Under the pieces are notes generated by a model. That model searched no databases. It worked only from the letters and a program-made list of their open reading frames with translations, and had not been told where the DNA came from. Of a stretch of 62,318 nucleotides of DNA, positions 44,021-52,409 are shown piece after piece (position 1 is the stretch's first letter; each line of letters opens with the position of its first letter). The position numbers were made by a program, and so were the translations under genes. Origin of the DNA: Fimisoma sp964619315 (GTDB taxonomy: Bacteria; Bacillota; Clostridia; Peptostreptococcales; Anaerovoracaceae); assembly GCA_964619315.1 (NCBI GenBank), contig CAZUEH010000007.1:1-62318 (forward strand). The letters are read 5' to 3'.

Positions 44021-45087
44021 TAGTTTTTCCCTTGCTTTTTCAAAAGCATTCCTATGACAATTGGTGCTCCAAAGATTGCAGTTACTGTGCTTATGCTAAG
44101 TTCTGTAGGTGCAAACGCTGTACGTGCTATATAATCGCAAAACATGCAAAAAACCGAACCACCTATGAATGTGGCTGGTATTACAATTATTGGTTTGGCA
44201 GTTTTTAAGAGAATCTTTGCAATGTGAGGCACTGCTATTCCTACAAATGATATTGGTCCTGCAAAAGCTGTTACGCACCCTGCCAAAAGGCTTGATAATA
44301 AAATCAATATAACTCTAAACCATTTGATATTAACGCCAATGCTTTGAGCATAAGGCTCACCCAGCTGATAAGCACTTATTGGTTTGGCAAGCAAAAATGT
44401 AGTTCCAAAAGTAAGGAGTATAACAACCGCGCACATCCACACATCGTTCCAGTCCATTCCCGAAAAACTTCCTTGTGACCAGTTGTGAAGGTTAACTATA
44501 TCCGTGTCTTTGGCAAAAGTGATTAAAAATTCTGTAATTGCAGAGCAAATGTAGCTGATCATAATTCCCGTTACGAGAAGCATGGACATTTGTCTTACTT
44601 TTCGGGAAGCAAGCAAAACAAACCCCATCGAGATAAGAGCTCCTATAAATGCCGCAATTATCAATGTAATCGAAGAAAGGGAATCAAAATATTGGATTAA
44701 AACAATCATGGTAATGGCTACAACTAATTTAGCTCCTGCCGAAATCCCTAACACAAAAGGCCCGGCTATAGGGTTGCCAAAGAAGGTCTGCATTAAAAAT
44801 CCTGACAAAGCTAACCCGCCGCCAAGTAAAGCAGAGATTGCTATTCTAGGAAGTCGAATTTTCCATATTATATTGTACGCTGTTTCGTCGCCCTCTCCCA
44901 AGAATATAATTCTAAAGATTTCTTTTACGGAAATATTGACACTTCCAGAATTTATATTAAGGATTGTAATCAATACAAACGCTGCGATCATTGCTATGAA
45001 CACAGCGTTGTATCTAGTGTAGCGTTTTAATCGTTCAGATCTATCAAGTTGTTTGTGTTCAAGCGCTATGTTGTTCTTTTCCTGCAT
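44020..45087 (-). CDS. FecCD/BtuC family ABC transporter permease
   Basis: A 355-residue permease with about ten membrane helices. Family signatures: ISVKEIFRIIFLG, RLPRIAISALLGGGLALSGFLMQTFFGNPIAGPFVLGISAGAKL and GPISFVGIAVPHIAKILL. Members move iron-siderophores, haem or cobalamin; the family alone does not decide. Its location under a cobalamin riboswitch favours corrinoids. It abuts the ATPase gene and follows the binding protein gene by 21 bases. Confidence 0.92.
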   Translation of the reverse strand: MQEKNNIALEHKQLDRSERLKRYTRYNAVFIAMIAAFVLITILNINSGSVNISVKEIFRIIFLGEGDETAYNIIWKIRLPRIAISALLGGGLALSGFLMQTFFGNPIAGPFVLGISAGAKLVVAITMIVLIQYFDSLSSITLIIAAFIGALISMGFVLLASRKVRQMSMLLVTGIMISYICSAITEFLITFAKDTDIVNLHNWSQGSFSGMDWNDVWMCAVVILLTFGTTFLLAKPISAYQLGEPYAQSIGVNIKWFRVILILLSSLLAGCVTAFAGPISFVGIAVPHIAKILLKTAKPIIVIPATFIGGSVFCMFCDYIARTAFAPTELSISTVTAIFGAPIVIGMLLKKQGKN

Positions 45088-45108
45088 ATATGCTCACTTT
45101 ACTTTCAA

Positions 45109-46263
45109 TTAATTTATCTTGAAAAAATAATCAAGCTTTTCTACTTCTTCATCTTTGGCCGTAAGGATTTTGTTCATGTCTCGTATGATGCTACCAAGTT
45201 TATCAGTCTCTTGGAAAAGGCTTTTGCCTGTACACCATACATTTCCATTTTTGACTGCTTTGAAATCTGCTAAAACAGGACTCGAATCCAACAACTCTTC
45301 AATAGAATTTATTTCTGATACGATACTGCTGTTATAAAAGATGTAATCCGCATCCTTTGCGGAAGCATAAAATTCTTCCATCTGCATATTGACAGTTGAA
45401 GTTTTCTTTTCAGGGTCTCCAAGATTTTCAAATATGTATTGTCCTCCTGCTATTTCTATCATTTTGGACACGTAGTCATCAGACTTTCTTGTAACCACGC
45501 CTCCGTTGGAGTTTATATAGAAGAATGCTACGGTCTTCCCTGTGTTTTCAAGGTTTTCTAATTCTTGCATTATCGATACTTCTTTTTCAAAAACTTCTTC
45601 CGCTTCCGTTTGCTTGTCAAAGAGTAATCCGTACAGTTTAACCCATTCCGTTCTTCCTAATGGATGGGTTTCATAACTGGATCGCTCTACAAGTACCTGA
45701 ATGCCTAATTCCTCTAATTTTTCCTTTACTTCAGGGTTATGTAATATCATTGTAGATTCAATTGCCAAGTCACTTTTCATCCCTACTAACATTTCGTAGT
45801 CTGGTGTGTTGTACTTGCCTGCATACAACATATCTCCTGCATTTATTGCATTTGTTGCTCCTTCTATATACCAGGCATCGGCTTCCATAGAGCAAAACTT
45901 TATGCTACCAAGCCCGTCTGCTGCGTCTACAAGGGACATTGCAGAAGTTGCTGCCAAATATACTGTGTCTAATGGTTTCTGCAAAACTACTATTTTTTCG
46001 TCTATCCCTGTTGGAATTTCTCCGTCTTCAGGAATGAGAAGATAGTCTGCCCCGTCTATGATTCTTATAAAGGAATATCCTCCCTCATAGTTATACACTT
46101 GAAATTGGTCCGCGTACTTTAGCTCTAAAGTGCTTTCATATTTAAGGTTTCCAATCTTAGGCGCCTCGCCTTCTGCATTCTGATTTGCTGCGCCGCAACC
46201 AGTTAGCAGTGAAAACGCCATGATGATTACTAGAAAAACTATAATCATAGATTTCTTTTTCAT
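45109..46263 (-). CDS. periplasmic-binding-type lipoprotein (TroA-like) of the riboswitch-controlled importer
   Basis: A 384-residue class III solute-binding lipoprotein; signal peptide with lipobox LLTGC, Cys23. The chain has LKYADQFQVYNYEGGYSFIRII, VVLQKPLDTVYLAATSAMSLVDAADGL, LAIESTMILHNPEVKEKLEELGIQVLVERSSYETHPLGRTEWVKLYG and the C-terminal GNVWCTGKSLFQ. It is the variant seen in gut Firmicutes, distantly related to BtuF/FepB. Ligand unproven; corrinoid inferred from regulation and from the neighbouring cobalamin operon. Its start overlaps the upstream surface-protein gene by four bases. Confidence 0.85.
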   Translation of the reverse strand: MKKKSMIIVFLVIIMAFSLLTGCGAANQNAEGEAPKIGNLKYESTLELKYADQFQVYNYEGGYSFIRIIDGADYLLIPEDGEIPTGIDEKIVVLQKPLDTVYLAATSAMSLVDAADGLGSIKFCSMEADAWYIEGATNAINAGDMLYAGKYNTPDYEMLVGMKSDLAIESTMILHNPEVKEKLEELGIQVLVERSSYETHPLGRTEWVKLYGLLFDKQTEAEEVFEKEVSIMQELENLENTGKTVAFFYINSNGGVVTRKSDDYVSKMIEIAGGQYIFENLGDPEKKTSTVNMQMEEFYASAKDADYIFYNSSIVSEINSIEELLDSSPVLADFKAVKNGNVWCTGKSLFQETDKLGSIIRDMNKILTAKDEEVEKLDYFFKIN

Positions 46264-47351
46264 GCTTGCTCCTTTTTATCTCCCTTTTTCTTCACTAGAA
46301 AAACCAATATTGCCCCTACAACTACAATCATTCCTGCAGCGATAGCTAAAATTGTACCTACATGGCTCTCACTTTGTTGTTTAACTGCATATACGGAAAA
46401 GTGTTCTGTATCGAATGATATGGTTTTTTCCTCTGCGTTATATACAGCTTCAATTTCATCTTCGCTTCCATCGGAAAGCCTGTAAACTTTAAGATTTTCC
46501 TTATCTTTGACTTCTTTATCATAATTTAATGTTACAGAAGCCTTTCCTCCATTGCTGTCCGCATAAAGATTATTGTCTCCTTCATCCATTATGAACAAGT
46601 CCACAACTAGGTCATATCCTTTATCTTTGTATTCCTCTTGTTCCGTCAAGTTGTCCATCGTAAGAGTTATGCTGCCTTTTGCCTTTTGAGCAATTTGCTC
46701 TGTGGCCTTCTCATCAAAAATCACCTTACCATTTAGAGTGGATAAATTCATTGTCTTGCCTTGATAACCTGCAAGCAGTTCAGCACTTACACTAGTGCTT
46801 TTGCTATATGTATTAGTAACTTCAATTACTTCTTCATCAAGAGGTGTCTCTGGCAACTCTTCTTTTTGAGTATCAGCAGACTTGCTATCATTGTTCTTGT
46901 TGGTATTTGACGATGGTTTAGCTGCATTTTGTCCCGTGTTATTTTGACTACCACTATCCTTAGATGCCACGCCTGTGGAGCTAAAGGTTATTTTGTAATC
47001 AATAAAATGAGGTTCGCTCATAGCTGTGGTTTCTGCACTAACTGAAAGCGGTGTATCAAGAGCTGACACTGGAATTGTAAATGTCGAGTTGCCACCTTCA
47101 TTTTCGTTATTATATGTGACTCCATTAACTTTCATTCTTGTGTAGTTGGTGCTAGTCAAAACTACTTTTCCACTAAGCTTGCCGTTTGAAATTGTCAATG
47201 TGGTCGGTGATTGTACGGTTACTCTACCCGTACCTCCTGTTAATATAACCGGAACCGAATACGTTCCATCAGCGTAGTTTGCTGCGTAAGCGATAGCAGT
47301 TGTTCCAAATATAATTAGAACAGATAAAAAAACTGTTATTATCTTTTTCAT
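46260..47351 (-). CDS. membrane-anchored surface protein with NEAT-like domain
   Basis: A 363-residue exported protein. Signal peptide 1-23 (AYA before ANYADG). Residues 25-125 form a beta domain with YADGTYSVPV, NYTRMKVNGVTY, STFTIPVSALDTPL and PHFIDYKITF, which recalls NEAT haem-binding domains. A Ser/Thr/Asn-rich linker (130-165) leads to a second beta domain (about 175-325, ending DTEHFSVYAVK), then a membrane helix (332-353) and KKKGDKKEQ tail, so it stays membrane-bound facing outward. The start at 47351 has AGGAC upstream; a 16-codon longer frame lies inside the previous gene. Ligand unknown. Confidence 0.75.
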   Translation of the reverse strand: MKKIITVFLSVLIIFGTTAIAYAANYADGTYSVPVILTGGTGRVTVQSPTTLTISNGKLSGKVVLTSTNYTRMKVNGVTYNNENEGGNSTFTIPVSALDTPLSVSAETTAMSEPHFIDYKITFSSTGVASKDSGSQNNTGQNAAKPSSNTNKNNDSKSADTQKEELPETPLDEEVIEVTNTYSKSTSVSAELLAGYQGKTMNLSTLNGKVIFDEKATEQIAQKAKGSITLTMDNLTEQEEYKDKGYDLVVDLFIMDEGDNNLYADSNGGKASVTLNYDKEVKDKENLKVYRLSDGSEDEIEAVYNAEEKTISFDTEHFSVYAVKQQSESHVGTILAIAAGMIVVVGAILVFLVKKKGDKKEQA

Positions 47352-47355
47352 CCTA

Positions 47356-48381
47356 TTAGTCCTCTTTCGTTCTATAAAGCTTAGTACCAAAAACTCCACT
47401 TGCTAACATTATTACAAGTATTGAAGCAAATCCAAAATCATCACCTGTCTTAGGCACACTGGCTTTATTAGGCGCTTTTTCTACAGTGGCTGGTGCTGGT
47501 GTGATCGGATTCAACTCAAGAGCGGGGATTGCTACAAGTGTATCTGCCTTAAAAGTCAATGTTCTTGCGTACCAAGTTTGTTTGTTTGCAGAAAATGCTC
47601 CAAAAGCAAGAGGTTCGCTTAATGATGCTACTGGTACCTCGTACTGATACTGTTCCTTGCCTTCATCTAAAACTGTTTCTTTTACTCCAATTCTATCCGC
47701 TGGATCAACTGTATCTAACGGGTCTGCGTTGCCACTATCTACGGCTCCTGCATAAAGATATGTATATCCAGTTCCGCTTAGAGTAATAACTGCTGTCATT
47801 TTTCCATCTTTTACTTTTAACACAGCATCAACGACTTTGAACATCTTTTCGCCTGTTTCCACATCGATAGTATATTCACCATCAACAGGAACTAGTGTTG
47901 ATAAGTCAAATGTGATTACTCTGTCGTACCACATTTTGGTTGTATCCTTCTCATCATAATAACGCTGAGAGCATGATGCAATTGCTAATGACTGCTCTAG
48001 TGAAGAAACTGGAACAGTATAAACACGTCTAGTTTGAGTTTTACTGTCAACAGAGCTATAATAATTTTCAAGTTCTTTGTCATATTTAATCCAGCTACTT
48101 TCGTCTCCGCTGTTGAACTGGTTGATTGCGTTTGCTGCAGTATCCATGGAAAGCGCATAGTACCCATCACTTCCAAGCATTAGCTCCGCAGTTATATCTC
48201 CATTCTTTACTATAAGTTTGCAGTCTATCACTTTGAACATTTTATTGTTAAGTGTAGCAGTAGTAACTTTATACTCTCCATCTGCTAAATCTGCTGTGGC
48301 TGCAAAAGCTGGTACACACATAATAACTGTCATTATAAGTACCAACGTAGTTACCATTAATTTTCTTCCAAAATTTCTCAT
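47356..48381 (-). CDS. cell-wall surface protein with two NEAT-like domains and VPKTG anchor
   Basis: A 341-residue secreted protein, first gene behind a cobalamin riboswitch. Signal peptide 1-27 (AFA before ATADL). Two homologous beta domains: about 33-160 (DGEYKV, MFKVIDCKLIVKNGDITAELML, YTVPVSSL, MWYDRVITF) and 166-280 (DGEYTI, MFKVVDAVLKVKDGKMTAVITL, YEVPVASL, TWYARTLTF). The paired WYxR-x-x-TF strand resembles the ligand strand of NEAT domains. The C-terminus has VPKTG (309-313), a hydrophobic stretch and KLYRTKED, a sortase signal variant. AAGGA precedes the ATG. Role: probably first capture of the imported ligand at the wall; by regulation a corrinoid, by fold possibly haem. Confidence 0.75.
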   Translation of the reverse strand: MRNFGRKLMVTTLVLIMTVIMCVPAFAATADLADGEYKVTTATLNNKMFKVIDCKLIVKNGDITAELMLGSDGYYALSMDTAANAINQFNSGDESSWIKYDKELENYYSSVDSKTQTRRVYTVPVSSLEQSLAIASCSQRYYDEKDTTKMWYDRVITFDLSTLVPVDGEYTIDVETGEKMFKVVDAVLKVKDGKMTAVITLSGTGYTYLYAGAVDSGNADPLDTVDPADRIGVKETVLDEGKEQYQYEVPVASLSEPLAFGAFSANKQTWYARTLTFKADTLVAIPALELNPITPAPATVEKAPNKASVPKTGDDFGFASILVIMLASGVFGTKLYRTKED

Positions 48382-48443
48382 TTCATTGTTCCTTTCTTTT
48401 GTAACACTAATATATATCTAATTTCTTATATTTATAAGGATGA

Positions 48444-48477
48444 GAGGCGGGGCCAAAATGGCAGCGGCTTCCGCCTC
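48444..48477 (-). promoter_or_regulatory. GC-rich stem-loop in the leader of the surface-protein operon
   Basis: On the minus strand GAGGCGG (48477-48471) pairs with CCGCCTC (48450-48444) and encloses a second small hairpin (GCC/GGC). No T run follows. It lies between the riboswitch terminator and the first gene, and is the most GC-rich spot in this part of the window, so it could protect the mRNA 5' end or affect translation. Confidence 0.5.
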
Positions 48478-48491
48478 CTCGGATGAAAAGC

Positions 48492-48526
48492 AAATAAAAA
48501 AGTACCTTATTTTTTCTAAGGTACTT
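48492..48526 (-). terminator. terminator of the transport-operon cobalamin riboswitch
   Basis: On the minus strand AAGTACCTTA (48526-48517) pairs with TAAGGTACTT (48509-48500), then TTTTTTATTTG. It lies between the aptamer and the first gene, as expected for a transcription-terminating OFF switch when cobalamin is abundant. Confidence 0.85.
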
Positions 48527-48642
48527 GAAGATTATCGCCGTCATATGTAAACCACTATCACATTTGAAGATATTGAACATCAAAATGTATAATATGTTTA
48601 AATTAGCAAAATCACAGTCACACCTCAGAAGACTTTTGAATA

Positions 48643-48792
48643 AGCAATGACAGGTCTACCGACTTAATCTTTTACGCTACTAGGATGCCTTCCCGATTTT
48701 TTTCAGTGGCTTGTGATTTAACACAAATCTTTTCGCAAATATCACGGTTGCTGAGACACAGTGTCGGTATTTCACCGACTTCCGAGATGTCT
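48643..48792 (-). promoter_or_regulatory. cobalamin (AdoCbl) riboswitch controlling the surface-protein/ABC operon
   Basis: Minus strand, in order: GGAAGTCGGTGAAATACCGACACTG (as the near-5' conserved GGTGAAA-type element), CAGCAACCGTGATA, AAGCCACTG, GGGAAGGCA and the B12 box AAGTCGGTAGACCTGTCA (near 48665-48648). These are the signature blocks of cobalamin riboswitches in the right order and spacing. About 260 bases with an intrinsic terminator separate it from the start of the first surface-protein gene. Confidence 0.9.
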
Positions 48793-48818
48793 TGCTCGCT
48801 TTATTCAATTATAGTTAT

Positions 48819-48847
48819 ATCTTACATTAGCCATTGTTCTTTGTCAA
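48819..48847 (-). promoter_or_regulatory. predicted promoter of the riboswitch-controlled transport operon
   Basis: On the minus strand TTGACA (48847-48842) and TAAGAT (48824-48819) have a 17-base spacer. It begins 25 bases past the cbiC stop and leads straight into the riboswitch. I see no terminator between cbiC and this promoter, so biosynthesis transcripts may also run through the second riboswitch. Confidence 0.7.
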
Positions 48848-48871
48848 TAAGATTTTGGCCTTTTCGGAGGA

Positions 48872-49522
48872 TTATAAGCCTGTCTCTCCTCTCGTATTGT
48901 CAATCATATACAACAGTGCATTTATTATACAAGCGGCAACGTTACTGCCCCCTTTTCTGCCCTTTGCAACTATACAAGGGATATCCGATTCAATAATCAA
49001 TTCTTTGGCTGCTACAACGTTTACAAAGCCTACAGGCACTGCAACAATAAGTTTAGGCTTAGCTTTACCCTGGTCTATAAGTTCTCTTAATCTTATAAGA
49101 GCAGTTGGTGCATTTCCTACAACATACACAAGGTTTTCGATTTCTTTTACAGATTTGTCGACTGCAGCTGATGCTCTTGTGGTTTTATTCTTTTTCGCCT
49201 CTGCTACTACTGATTCCTCTGAAATAAAACAGTCTACTTCACAGCCCAACTTGGTGGCAGTTTTTTTATTTATTCCTGCTTTGGCCATTTGTGTATCTGT
49301 TACTATGTGTGCGCCTTCTCTTAATGCGTCTTGAGCCAGCTCTACTACTCCTGGGGAAAAATAAAGAGTATTGGCATATTCAAAATCCGCAGTAGTATGT
49401 ATTACCCTCTTTATGATAGGCTCCTTTTCGGGATCAATATGCTGCTCCCCTAACTCTTCGGAAATAATCTCAAAGCTTTTTCTCTCTATTTCTGCAGGCT
49501 CAATCTTTAATATTTCTGTCAT
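48872..49522 (-). CDS. cbiC: CbiC, cobalt-precorrin-8 methylmutase
   Basis: Moves the C-11 methyl to C-12 of cobalt-precorrin-8, giving cobyrinic acid. The 216-residue protein contains the catalytic histidine at 42 in VIHTTADFEY, then DTQMAKAGINKK and the end GRKGGSNVAACIINALL. Last gene of the cobalamin operon; its start overlaps cbiP by four bases. Confidence 0.95.
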   Translation of the reverse strand: MTEILKIEPAEIERKSFEIISEELGEQHIDPEKEPIIKRVIHTTADFEYANTLYFSPGVVELAQDALREGAHIVTDTQMAKAGINKKTATKLGCEVDCFISEESVVAEAKKNKTTRASAAVDKSVKEIENLVYVVGNAPTALIRLRELIDQGKAKPKLIVAVPVGFVNVVAAKELIIESDIPCIVAKGRKGGSNVAACIINALLYMIDNTRGETGL

Positions 49523-51036
49523 ATCCCCTCCTCCATAATCTCATATATTTTTTTAACATCTAAATGCTCTCTCAAAGTGTTGGCTAATATATCGTACTGC
49601 ATGTCTTTGTATTGCTCTGGCGAAATATTGGAAATTTCATTTATCGTAACACCCTTTTTGCTAGCCAACTCGTCGATTATAGTCTGAGCAATCGTTACAG
49701 TCTCAAAGATTCCGTGAACATAAGTCCCAAAAACGTTTATTGTGCAAAATCCATCTTGGGCTGCTTCCGACTCTTCAAAAGCACTTATCTCACATAATTC
49801 AGTAGCCATATTTTCCTTTACAAGAGTTGTCTCTCCCATATGTATCTCATATCCTTCAAAGGGTTTGCCTGCCAAGTTTGCAAAGCAACTTTTTTCAATT
49901 TGATCAAGGAATTTGCCTTTAACTAAGGTTCGATGTTTCTTGTTTTTAAATACGGTCTGCACAGGCAAAAGCCCCATGCCTTTTACTTGTCCACCTTTTT
50001 CAATGCCATCTGGGTCCCATAGCGTTTCCCCCAACATTTGGTAACCGCCGCAAATTCCAAAAACAGGTTTCCCTGCCGATGCATGTTTTAACACTGCTGC
50101 TTCAAGGCCGTTTTGCCTCATCCACAACAAGTCTTCCATCGTATTTTTAGTACCCGGCAAAATAATTAAGTCCGGATTTTGAAGTTCCTTGACGCTTGAA
50201 ACATATCTGACGGAAACTCCATCAAACCTTTGGAAAACATTAAAATCGGTGAAATTTGATAGTCTTGGTACTCTTATCACTGCTATGTCTATTAAGTCTA
50301 CTCTGTTATTACAAAGCCTGTCACTTAAACTATCTTCATCCTCTATGTCAACATCCATATAAGGAGCTACTCCTACAACTGGAACGTTAACCAGTTCTTC
50401 TATCTTGGCTACACCAGGGTCTAAAATCGTCTTATCCCCACGGAACTTGTTTATTACAAGGCCTTTGACCATATCCTTCTCATCGTCGTCTAAAAGGGCG
50501 ATAGTGCCGTATAACTGTGCAAAAACACCACCTCTGTCTACGTCTCCAACTAAAAGGACTGGTGCGTTGGCTACTTTGGCCATACCCATATTTACAAGGT
50601 CCTCTGCCTTAAGGTTTATTTCTGCAGGGCTTCCTGCCCCCTCAATAACTATTATTTCGTATTCGTCTGACAATTCCTTATACGCTTTTTCAACATGAGG
50701 TCTAAGGTTCCTTTTAAACTCGAAGTACGCCCTCGCATCCATATCACCAATGACTTCGCCGTTAACAATAATTTGTGAGCCTGTATCATTAGTTGGCTTA
50801 AGTAGGATAGGGTTCATTAAAACCGAAGGCTCGATACCTGCTGCTTCTGCCTGCATCACCTGGGCTCTACCCATTTCCAATCCATCTTTTGTTATAAATG
50901 AATTTAAGGCCATGTTTTGTGCTTTAAACGGTGCTACTTTATATCCATCTTGGGCAAATATTCTGCATAAACCTGCTGTCAACAGACTCTTTCCCGCATT
51001 TGACATGGTACCTTGTACCATAATTGCTTTAGCCAT
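49519..51036 (-). CDS. cbiP: CbiP, cobyric acid synthase
   Basis: ATP- and glutamine-dependent amidation of adenosylcobyrinate diamide at the b, d, e and g carboxylates. The 505-residue chain has an N-terminal P-loop-like MVQGTMSNAGKSLLTAGLCRIF, the VIEGAGSPAEINL motif, and a class I glutamine amidotransferase domain with nucleophile in FGICGGYQMLG and the histidine in YVHGIFE. Length fits CbiP/CobQ. Two bases separate it from cbiA. Confidence 0.96.
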   Translation of the reverse strand: MAKAIMVQGTMSNAGKSLLTAGLCRIFAQDGYKVAPFKAQNMALNSFITKDGLEMGRAQVMQAEAAGIEPSVLMNPILLKPTNDTGSQIIVNGEVIGDMDARAYFEFKRNLRPHVEKAYKELSDEYEIIVIEGAGSPAEINLKAEDLVNMGMAKVANAPVLLVGDVDRGGVFAQLYGTIALLDDDEKDMVKGLVINKFRGDKTILDPGVAKIEELVNVPVVGVAPYMDVDIEDEDSLSDRLCNNRVDLIDIAVIRVPRLSNFTDFNVFQRFDGVSVRYVSSVKELQNPDLIILPGTKNTMEDLLWMRQNGLEAAVLKHASAGKPVFGICGGYQMLGETLWDPDGIEKGGQVKGMGLLPVQTVFKNKKHRTLVKGKFLDQIEKSCFANLAGKPFEGYEIHMGETTLVKENMATELCEISAFEESEAAQDGFCTINVFGTYVHGIFETVTIAQTIIDELASKKGVTINEISNISPEQYKDMQYDILANTLREHLDVKKIYEIMEEGI

Positions 51037-51038
51037 AT

Positions 51039-52409
51039 CTATTTGCTCCTTTCTTTTGCATATTTCATAGCTACCTCTAAAAACCTCTTTGGCACATTAG
51101 GGTTGGCGTGATAAAACAGATGAGGAAAACCTACTGCCAGTCTGTCTTTTATATGCATACATTGCCACGACTTTCCTGTTATCGGCTTAATAGCTGTCAA
51201 GTCGCTACCACAGTTTTCACTATCAAAATAGTGAAACTCATGACCCTTAATTGTTTCCCCTTTTTCCATTAGCCAATTATCTTCGTTTGCTTCTAATGTT
51301 ATGTAGCCAAATCTGTTTAGTTTCTGTGTTCTAAATGAATTGCCCTCAATTAATCCTAATGCTGCGGCCGAGTTGCCCTCTATGTCTTCCATCTTTTGGT
51401 GCAAATACATAAAGCCGCCACATTCAGCAAGACATGGCATCCCATCACTTATAGCCTTTTTAATAGACTCTTTCATATTTGCATTGGCAAGTAGTTCTTT
51501 GTGGTAAAGTTCTGGATACCCGCCTCCCAATATGAGACCGTCTATATTTTCTGGCAATTTGTCATCATGGACTGGTGAAAACTCCACTATATCAGCACCC
51601 ATCTTCTTTAGTAGGTTTATGTTATCTTTGTAATAGAAACAAAATGCCTCATCTCTCGCTATAGCAATCTTGGTAGTTCCTGCTACCTTCTGAACTTGTG
51701 GTGCAGCAGTTTTGCTTGGCTCATATCCTTTTGCTAATTCAAGCAACTTATCTAATTCTACCGATTCCTCTATAGTATCCGCCAATTTGTTGAGTTTAAC
51801 AGTCAAATTTTTTATCTCCATTGGAGTTATAAGACCTAGATGTCTGCTCTCTATAACCAAATCTTTGCTATTTGGCAGATAGCCAAGAGGTTGTATTCCT
51901 TTAAGCTTTTTCACTTCTTCTTTTAATGAGTCATAGACATGTTTAGACATGTTGTTGAATATGACTCCCACAATATTACTATCCTCGCGGAATTCTGAAA
52001 TCCCTTTTAGTACAGCCATAGCAGAAAGGCTTTGCCCTTTTGCGTTTATAATCATAACCGTTGGTATGCCAAGTGTCCTGGAAACATCATAAGACGAGCC
52101 TTCTTCTGTAGCAGCGCTCATTCCATCATAATACCCCATTACACCCTCAACAATGGATATCTCCATGTCTTTTGAGTTTTCTTCAAACAAAGACCTAGCC
52201 ATATCCTCTTGGCAAAAGAATAAATCTATATTAGAGGCCTCTATACCAATTGCTCTTCTATGAAACATCGGGTCTATATAATCTGGTCCACATTTGAATG
52301 ATGCAACTTTCAGCCCTCTATTCTTAAGGGCCTGCAATATACCGCAGGTTATCAATGTTTTTCCACTGCCACTTGATGGTGCAGCCAACATTATGGCCTT
52401 ATTACTCAT
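51039..52409 (-). CDS. cbiA: CbiA, cobyrinate a,c-diamide synthase
   Basis: First amidation enzyme of the corrin side chains (a and c), using glutamine and ATP. The 456-residue chain has P-loop APSSGSGKTLITCGIL (about 10-25), CGPDYIDPMFH, EGVMGYYDG, and the amidotransferase nucleophile in LAECGGFMYLH. The start overlaps the cbiJET stop by eight bases. Confidence 0.96.
   Translation of the reverse strand: MSNKAIMLAAPSSGSGKTLITCGILQALKNRGLKVASFKCGPDYIDPMFHRRAIGIEASNIDLFFCQEDMARSLFEENSKDMEISIVEGVMGYYDGMSAATEEGSSYDVSRTLGIPTVMIINAKGQSLSAMAVLKGISEFREDSNIVGVIFNNMSKHVYDSLKEEVKKLKGIQPLGYLPNSKDLVIESRHLGLITPMEIKNLTVKLNKLADTIEESVELDKLLELAKGYEPSKTAAPQVQKVAGTTKIAIARDEAFCFYYKDNINLLKKMGADIVEFSPVHDDKLPENIDGLILGGGYPELYHKELLANANMKESIKKAISDGMPCLAECGGFMYLHQKMEDIEGNSAAALGLIEGNSFRTQKLNRFGYITLEANEDNWLMEKGETIKGHEFHYFDSENCGSDLTAIKPITGKSWQCMHIKDRLAVGFPHLFYHANPNVPKRFLEVAMKYAKERSK

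Noticed and set aside
42911..46263. Naming the importer genes btuF, btuC and btuD
   Set aside because: The families also transport haem and siderophores; only the riboswitch and neighbourhood point to corrinoids, so no symbols were assigned.
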